Assembly (NCBI GenBank): GCA_027483745.1
Contig: JAIXTZ010000204.1
Span: forward strand, 1-5,477
Source of the DNA: Lysobacteraceae bacterium
Lineage (GTDB): Bacteria; Pseudomonadota; Gammaproteobacteria; Xanthomonadales; Xanthomonadaceae
Direction of reading: 5' to 3'
Length of the DNA stretch: 5,477 nt
The translations under genes and the position numbers were made by a program. This document shows, in pieces, positions 1 to 5,477 of the stretch. The notes beneath the pieces were generated by a model. That model did not search any database. It worked only from the letters and a program-made list of their open reading frames with translations, and was not told where the DNA came from. The stretch's first letter is position 1; every line of letters begins with the position of its first letter.

Positions 1-749
1 GAGAGCTCGTAGCAGCGCGCCGCCATGTGCAGCAGGTCGTCCCAGCGCGGGATCTTCAGGCCGACGATGCTGTGCTCGGTGTCGGGGTGGTCGCGGATGA
101 TCTCGGAGCCCCAGACGCCGCGCTTGGTGACGCCGGTCGGCAGGTCGATGCCGACGCCGATCGCGCCCTGGTGCAAGTTGGCCTTGCCGTCGGAAAGGCG
201 CGTGGGCAGGCGGATCATCGCCATGACGGGATAGCCGAGGAACACGATGATGCGGACGTCCGGCACGCCCTTGAAGCTGACGCGCTCGAAGATCGGATCG
301 AACTGCACGCAGTACTCGACCAGCAGGTGGTCAGGCTGGCCACCCAGCGAGAAGAGGCCGGAGAGGCCGTTCGAGAGGTGGTGTTCGAACTCCTCGCGCG
401 ACATCAGCGAGCCGTTGGCGCGACGGTATTTGTCGCCGCGGCGGCCGTGGATGACGAGGATGCCGTCGCCGCCCGAGCCGTGGGCCGGCTTCACGACGAA
501 GCTCTCGCGGTGCTTGATCTTCTCGTGCAGCTCGGCGATCTCGTGCTCTTCCCGCACGACGGCATAAAGCTCGGGCACCGGCAGGCCGGCCTCGATGGCC
601 AGCTTCTTGGTGATCAGCTTGTCGTCGACCCGCGGGTAGAACTTGCGCGGGTTGTGCATCAGCACGTAGTGGGCGTTGCGCTGGCCGATGCCGATCAGCC
701 CGATCTTGCGCAGGCGGCGCGCGATCTCGATGGGGTTCCAGAGCGCCAT
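1..749 (-). CDS. alpha-L-glutamate ligase-like protein (RimK-related ATP-grasp), 3' end missing
   Basis: Only the first 249 codons are present, and the gene runs off at base 1; family members are about 310-330 residues as I recall. The frame is open throughout and starts MALWNPIEIARRLRKIG. ATP-grasp hallmarks are visible: a DDK lysine at residue 44, the nucleotide-binding lysine K87 followed by a glycine-rich loop (VVKPAHGSGGDGI, 84-96), the adenine-contact-like strand LLVEY (142-146), D164-R166 in PDVRIIVF, and NLHQGAIGVG (191-200), typical of the RimK-related subgroup. The distal metal-binding E/D-x-N region would lie beyond the window. The enzyme is predicted to be cytoplasmic and to use ATP to form an amide bond, probably adding glutamate to an unknown acceptor. 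It best fits the 'alpha-L-glutamate ligase-like' family (TIGR02291 from memory), not RimK itself, because it opens with the R-x-x-K-I-G-L-I-G segment and lacks a long N-terminal pre-ATP-grasp domain. It follows the pseudo-transglutaminase gene by three bases, so co-expression is expected. The family call is firm; the acceptor is unknown. Confidence 0.9.
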   Translation of the reverse strand, partial: MALWNPIEIARRLRKIGLIGIGQRNAHYVLMHNPRKFYPRVDDKLITKKLAIEAGLPVPELYAVVREEHEIAELHEKIKHRESFVVKPAHGSGGDGILVIHGRRGDKYRRANGSLMSREEFEHHLSNGLSGLFSLGGQPDHLLVEYCVQFDPIFERVSFKGVPDVRIIVFLGYPVMAMIRLPTRLSDGKANLHQGAIGVGIDLPTGVTKRGVWGSEIIRDHPDTEHSIVGLKIPRWDDLLHMAARCYEL

Positions 750-752
750 GGC

Positions 753-2360
753 TCAGGCCTTCGGCGCGTCGCCGCCGGCCGCGGGCGCCGGGGCGATCGG
801 GTCGGCCTCGCGGGCCAGCGCGCGGAAGCGGAACAGCTCCATCAGGCGATAACCGGAGTAGCGGCCGAGCAGCAGCGCGGCGGCGAACAGGTAGAGCAGG
901 AACTCCGGGTACACGTAGATCAGGTGCTCGAGGCGGTCCCAGCTCATCACGAGGTAGGCCAGCGCGGCGACGATGATCGTGCCGACGCCTTCCTTGATGG
1001 CGGTACCGGCGCCGCGCTCGTCCCAGGCCACCGACATCCGTTCGATGGTCATCGCCATGATGACCATCGGGAACAGCGCAACCGACAGGCCGACTTCGAG
1101 GTCCAAGCGGTTGGCGATCACGGAAATCAGCGCCATCAGCAGCACGACGAGGATCAGGATGGCGGTAAGGCGGGGGACCAGCAGCAGGCGCAGGCGTTCG
1201 AGGTAGAAGCGCACCAGCAGGCCGGCGCCGACGACGAGGACGAAGAGCGTGATGCCGGCGACCAGGGCGGTTTCGCGGAAGGCCAAGGCGACGAGCACGG
1301 GCATGAAGGTGCCGTAGGTCTTGATGCCGACGATGTTGCGCAGGATCAGCATCATGAAGGCGCCGATCGGCACCAGCAGCAGGACCTTGTAGACCTCCTG
1401 GGCCTGCAGCGGCAGCGACAGCAGCGACCAGCGGATGTAGTTGGCGTCCTGCACCTCGAGGCGTCGCTGCGCCATCGCCATCGCGTCGGCGAGGTTGTAG
1501 CTGACGGTGTACATCAGCGCGGGCTTGGCCTCGCTGTCCATCGCCAGCAGCGGCTCGGGCGAGACGTTCCAGAGCAGCAGATCCTTCGGCAGGCCTTCGG
1601 CCGCGGTGCGCGGGTCGAGCAAGCGCCACTCGGTGCCGGTGTGGACCAGCAGCCAGGTCTCGATGCGTGCCGTGCCCTCGACGCCGCCTTCCGGCAAGCG
1701 CAGCGCATGCACGAGGCGGGCCGGGATCGTGCGGATGGCGAGCAGGTCGACAAGGAATCGCGTGCGCAGCTCGTCGTCAACGCCCGCGCCCGCCTCGGCC
1801 CGCGCGTAGCGGTCAAGCAGTAGCTGCGCGCCTTCATCCGGCGATTCGTTGAGGCGCCGGATCAGTTCCCGCGCATAGGTGGTGACGTCGGCCGACCGCT
1901 CGCGGACTTCGTCGAGCAGTTCCTGCGCGGCCGCCGCGTAGGGCTCCTCGAGCTGCGGCGGGGTCAAGAGCTCGGGCTGCAGGTCGGGAAGCAGCGTGTC
2001 GTCGCGCAGCTGCGAACGGACGATGGTGGCGCGGTAGTAGAGGTCCTGTTCACCGACGGCGTTGCGCGTGGCCCATTGGACTTCACGGCCCTGCGGCTCG
2101 CGCTCCGGGATCTTGGAGTAGCCGCGAGCGACGAAACGCTCGTCGAGGACGATCCACCCCGGGGTCAGGAAAGGCAGCTGGAGCGTGAGCGCGTTGGCGC
2201 GGCGCTGCGGCTGGTATTCCACGTGCGCCTGCACCGACCAGACCTGCACTGATTCGTCCGGCTGCAGGGGGAACTTCAGCACCTGCCACTTGTAAGCGAT
2301 GGCCGCCGTGGCCAGCGCGATGATGGCGAAAGCGAGGAAATAGAGGTGGCGCTTGCTCAT
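753..2360 (-). CDS. inactive transglutaminase fused to seven transmembrane helices
   Basis: This 535-residue membrane protein starts MSKRH, followed at once by a membrane segment (about 7-23). A region predicted to be periplasmic spans about 24-322 and holds a degenerate transglutaminase fold: AIRTIPARLVHAL (208-220) matches the usual 'GIPAR' segment, and ETW (234-236) plus WRLLDP (245-250) match the usual 'HAW...W.xxDP' segment. The catalytic His is replaced by Glu234, Asp249 is kept, and the protein has no cysteine, so a Cys-protease or transglutaminase reaction is excluded. Seven hydrophobic helices follow at about 323-341, 351-362, 363-384, 398-416, 422-438, 458-472 and 484-499. Arg/Lys-rich loops (341-347, 384-397, 439-456, 500-518) fall on alternating sides, placing the C-terminal Ala/Pro tail in the cytoplasm. 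This is the Pfam 14400/14402 architecture (from memory), usually paired with the ATP-grasp ligase that follows here. Its likely role is a periplasmic ligand or peptide sensor, or a scaffold for the ligase; this is inference. The ATG at 2360 is chosen over one at 2504 because the earlier start adds an Arg-rich stretch overlapping the protease gene. Confidence 0.92.
   Translation of the reverse strand: MSKRHLYFLAFAIIALATAAIAYKWQVLKFPLQPDESVQVWSVQAHVEYQPQRRANALTLQLPFLTPGWIVLDERFVARGYSKIPEREPQGREVQWATRNAVGEQDLYYRATIVRSQLRDDTLLPDLQPELLTPPQLEEPYAAAAQELLDEVRERSADVTTYARELIRRLNESPDEGAQLLLDRYARAEAGAGVDDELRTRFLVDLLAIRTIPARLVHALRLPEGGVEGTARIETWLLVHTGTEWRLLDPRTAAEGLPKDLLLWNVSPEPLLAMDSEAKPALMYTVSYNLADAMAMAQRRLEVQDANYIRWSLLSLPLQAQEVYKVLLLVPIGAFMMLILRNIVGIKTYGTFMPVLVALAFRETALVAGITLFVLVVGAGLLVRFYLERLRLLLVPRLTAILILVVLLMALISVIANRLDLEVGLSVALFPMVIMAMTIERMSVAWDERGAGTAIKEGVGTIIVAALAYLVMSWDRLEHLIYVYPEFLLYLFAAALLLGRYSGYRLMELFRFRALAREADPIAPAPAAGGDAPKA
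758..762 (-). promoter_or_regulatory. Shine-Dalgarno-like GAAGG for the ligase-like gene
   Basis: On the minus strand GAAGG sits eight bases before the ATG at 749-747, inside the last codons of the upstream pseudo-transglutaminase gene. It supports that ATG as the start and suggests that ribosomes can initiate there independently, as well as by coupling to the TGA just upstream. Confidence 0.5.
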
Positions 2361-2411
2361 CCGGCGTCCCGAGGCGATGCGCCGCGCCGCCGATGGGCGC
2401 AGCAGGCGTGC

Positions 2412-2417
2412 AGTGTA
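2412..2417 (-). promoter_or_regulatory. possible -10 hexamer (TACACT) for the pseudo-transglutaminase/ligase pair
   Basis: The minus strand reads TACACT, four of six matches to the sigma-70 TATAAT, about 50 bases before the ATG at 2360. No convincing -35 hexamer lies 16-18 bases further upstream; the local sequence there is GTCGGC-like. This is one of the few A/T-containing spots in the gap, so it is the best local candidate but weak. Confidence 0.2.
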
Positions 2418-2448
2418 ACCGAGCGTCACATGGCGCCGACGGCGATGG

Positions 2449-2462
2449 CGCGCCTCGGCGCG
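2449..2462 (-). terminator. GC-rich hairpin after the protease gene, no T-tract
   Basis: On the minus strand CGCGC-CGAG-GCGCG forms a perfect five-base-pair stem with a four-base loop, beginning eight bases after the protease stop codon. CCATCGCC follows, with no run of T, so it is not a classical intrinsic terminator. It could cause partial attenuation or protect a 3' end. Short perfect stems are common by chance in DNA this rich in G+C. Confidence 0.2.
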
Positions 2463-2469
2463 GAGGGTT

Positions 2470-3236
2470 TCAGGCGCGAAGCAGGAAAGCCATGCCCACC
2501 GCATTGACCAGCACGTGCGCGAGGATCACCGCATCGAGCCGGCCGCTGCGCAGGTACAGCACGCCGAAGCCCAGGCCGAGAGAGGCGTAGGTGGCGAGGG
2601 TCAGACCCCAGGCCAGCAGATCCCGGGCTCCAGGCAAGGGTTCGTGGATCAAGGCGAAACCCAGGCTGGTCAACGCCAAACCCAACCACGGGCGTCCGGA
2701 CTGGGCGAAGCGATGCAGCAGCACGCGACGGAACACCAGCTCTTCGCCGATCGGCGCAAACACGATGGTCATCAGCAAGGTGAGGGCCGGCGCGGCGTCG
2801 AACGCCGCATCGATAACGGCGAGGTTGCTGCCAGCCGTCGGGGTACCGAATCGCTCCATCAGTGCCGTGAAAGCGATGGCCGCCGCTTGCAGGGCCATCG
2901 CAACACCGACGACACCGAAGGCAAGGCGGGGCGTCCAAGGGCGCGGGTGCGCCGGCAGGCGGGAACGATGCAAGGCCCAGAGCGCGACGCCGGCGAGCGT
3001 CGTGCCGAACAGGCTGATCGGAACGAAGAGCGAGGGCATGCCGCCGAGCCCCGCCTGCGCGGGGCCGAGATCAACGCCCGCCGATCGCAGGCTCGCCAGA
3101 ACCACGGCAGCCAGCACGCTGAAGCCGAACACGATCGCGGCGGCGATCAGCAGATCGATCAGGCTCCAACCCAGCACCGGCCCGAAGGCGATGGCGCCGC
3201 TCGGGAAATCGTCGGGCCGCGCGCCGTCGCCGGGCA

Positions 3237-3237
<1 letters not shown>
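2470..3237 (-). CDS. CPBP-family intramembrane metalloprotease (CAAX/Abi-like)
   Basis: This 255-residue membrane protein carries all three motifs of the CPBP (CAAX protease and bacteriocin-processing, Abi) family: EELVFR at 165-170 (paired glutamates plus Arg), FALIH at 194-198 (F-x3-H), and HVLVN at 241-245 (H-x3-N). These residues form the intramembrane active site in characterised relatives, so the enzyme looks catalytically intact. Hydrophobic segments lie at about 24-50, 67-90, 104-127, 150-164, 184-197, 206-228 and 233-253, giving six to eight helices in the inner membrane. The ATG shares its A with the gyrB TGA stop (TGATG), and I see no good ribosome site before it, so translation probably depends on ribosomes finishing gyrB. 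The start is chosen on that overlap; the next in-frame Met (residue 67) would lose the first helix. The substrate cannot be told from sequence. Bacterial CPBP proteins have been linked to bacteriocin immunity, prenyl-protein-like processing and regulated proteolysis, and nothing here discriminates among these. Confidence 0.9.

Positions 3238-5477
<2,240 letters not shown>

Larger units (their letters stand above)
2361..2469. other. 109-bp intergenic gap between the protease and pseudo-transglutaminase genes
   Basis: This is the only real non-coding gap in the window. Read on the minus strand it contains, in order, a GC-rich hairpin just after the protease stop, an imperfect palindrome overlapping a -10-like hexamer, and a GC-rich leader up to the ATG at 2360. 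A GGGA six bases before that ATG is at most a weak ribosome site. The gap is long enough for a promoter, so the last two genes may form a separate transcription unit from gyrB and the protease. Confidence 0.6.

Noticed and set aside
27..1823. A 598-codon open frame on the plus strand, rich in Asp, His, Gln and Arg.
   Set aside because: It lies exactly codon-on-codon opposite the ligase-like and pseudo-transglutaminase genes. In that register an antisense stop needs a sense TTA, CTA or TCA codon, which are rare in GC-rich genes; the frame finally ends opposite a single CTA leucine codon. Its hydrophilic composition mirrors the hydrophobic helices on the other strand.
2447..2454. A perfect eight-base palindrome GGCGCGCC in the intergenic gap.
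   Set aside because: Short GC palindromes are expected by chance at this base composition, and no second copy or spacing pattern suggests function.
2361..2504. An earlier start for the pseudo-transglutaminase gene, overlapping the protease gene.
   Set aside because: It adds about 48 Arg-rich residues before a classic MSKRH-plus-hydrophobic-helix membrane N-terminus, with no supporting domain.

Overview
The window is GC-rich, about two-thirds G+C by eye, and almost wall-to-wall coding. Every supported gene lies on the minus strand, so transcription runs from high to low coordinates. Gene order in that direction is: the 3' nine-tenths of gyrB (DNA gyrase subunit B), a CPBP-family intramembrane metalloprotease, an inactive transglutaminase fused to seven transmembrane helices, and the 5' part of an ATP-grasp alpha-L-glutamate ligase-like gene. 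Both end genes run off the window.

Organism: GyrB carries the roughly 170-residue insert in its TOPRIM/C-terminal half typical of Gram-negative gyrases. It is close to gammaproteobacterial GyrB throughout and ends in the family-typical [10 protein letters not shown]...NLDV. With the high G+C content, and the ligase-like/pseudo-transglutaminase pair that is common in Gammaproteobacteria, this suggests a gammaproteobacterium. A Lysobacter/Xanthomonas-type (Lysobacteraceae) bacterium is my best guess; this is an inference from recall, not a search. gyrB commonly follows dnaA-dnaN-recF, so the window may lie near the chromosomal replication origin.

Layout: gyrB and the protease overlap by one base (TGATG), which implies translational coupling. 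A 109-bp gap (2361-2469) then separates the protease from the pseudo-transglutaminase; it holds only a short GC-rich hairpin without a T-tract, a weak -10-like hexamer and an imperfect palindrome. The pseudo-transglutaminase and ligase-like genes are separated by three bases, in the same frame (TGA GCC ATG), and form a tight pair.

How the genes may work together: the pseudo-transglutaminase is predicted to have a large periplasmic region, seven membrane helices and a cytoplasmic C-terminal tail. It contains no cysteine, so it should bind rather than cut or cross-link. Its partner is a soluble ATP-grasp enzyme predicted to join an amino acid, probably glutamate, to an unknown acceptor. The pair looks like a membrane sensor or scaffold controlling a cytoplasmic ligase. 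The family neighbourhood is known from comparative genomics, but I know of no firmly established substrate. The zinc/aspartyl-type protease that often accompanies the pair is not upstream of it here; an unrelated intramembrane protease occupies that position. I found no RNA genes, mobile elements, CRISPR arrays or large repeats.
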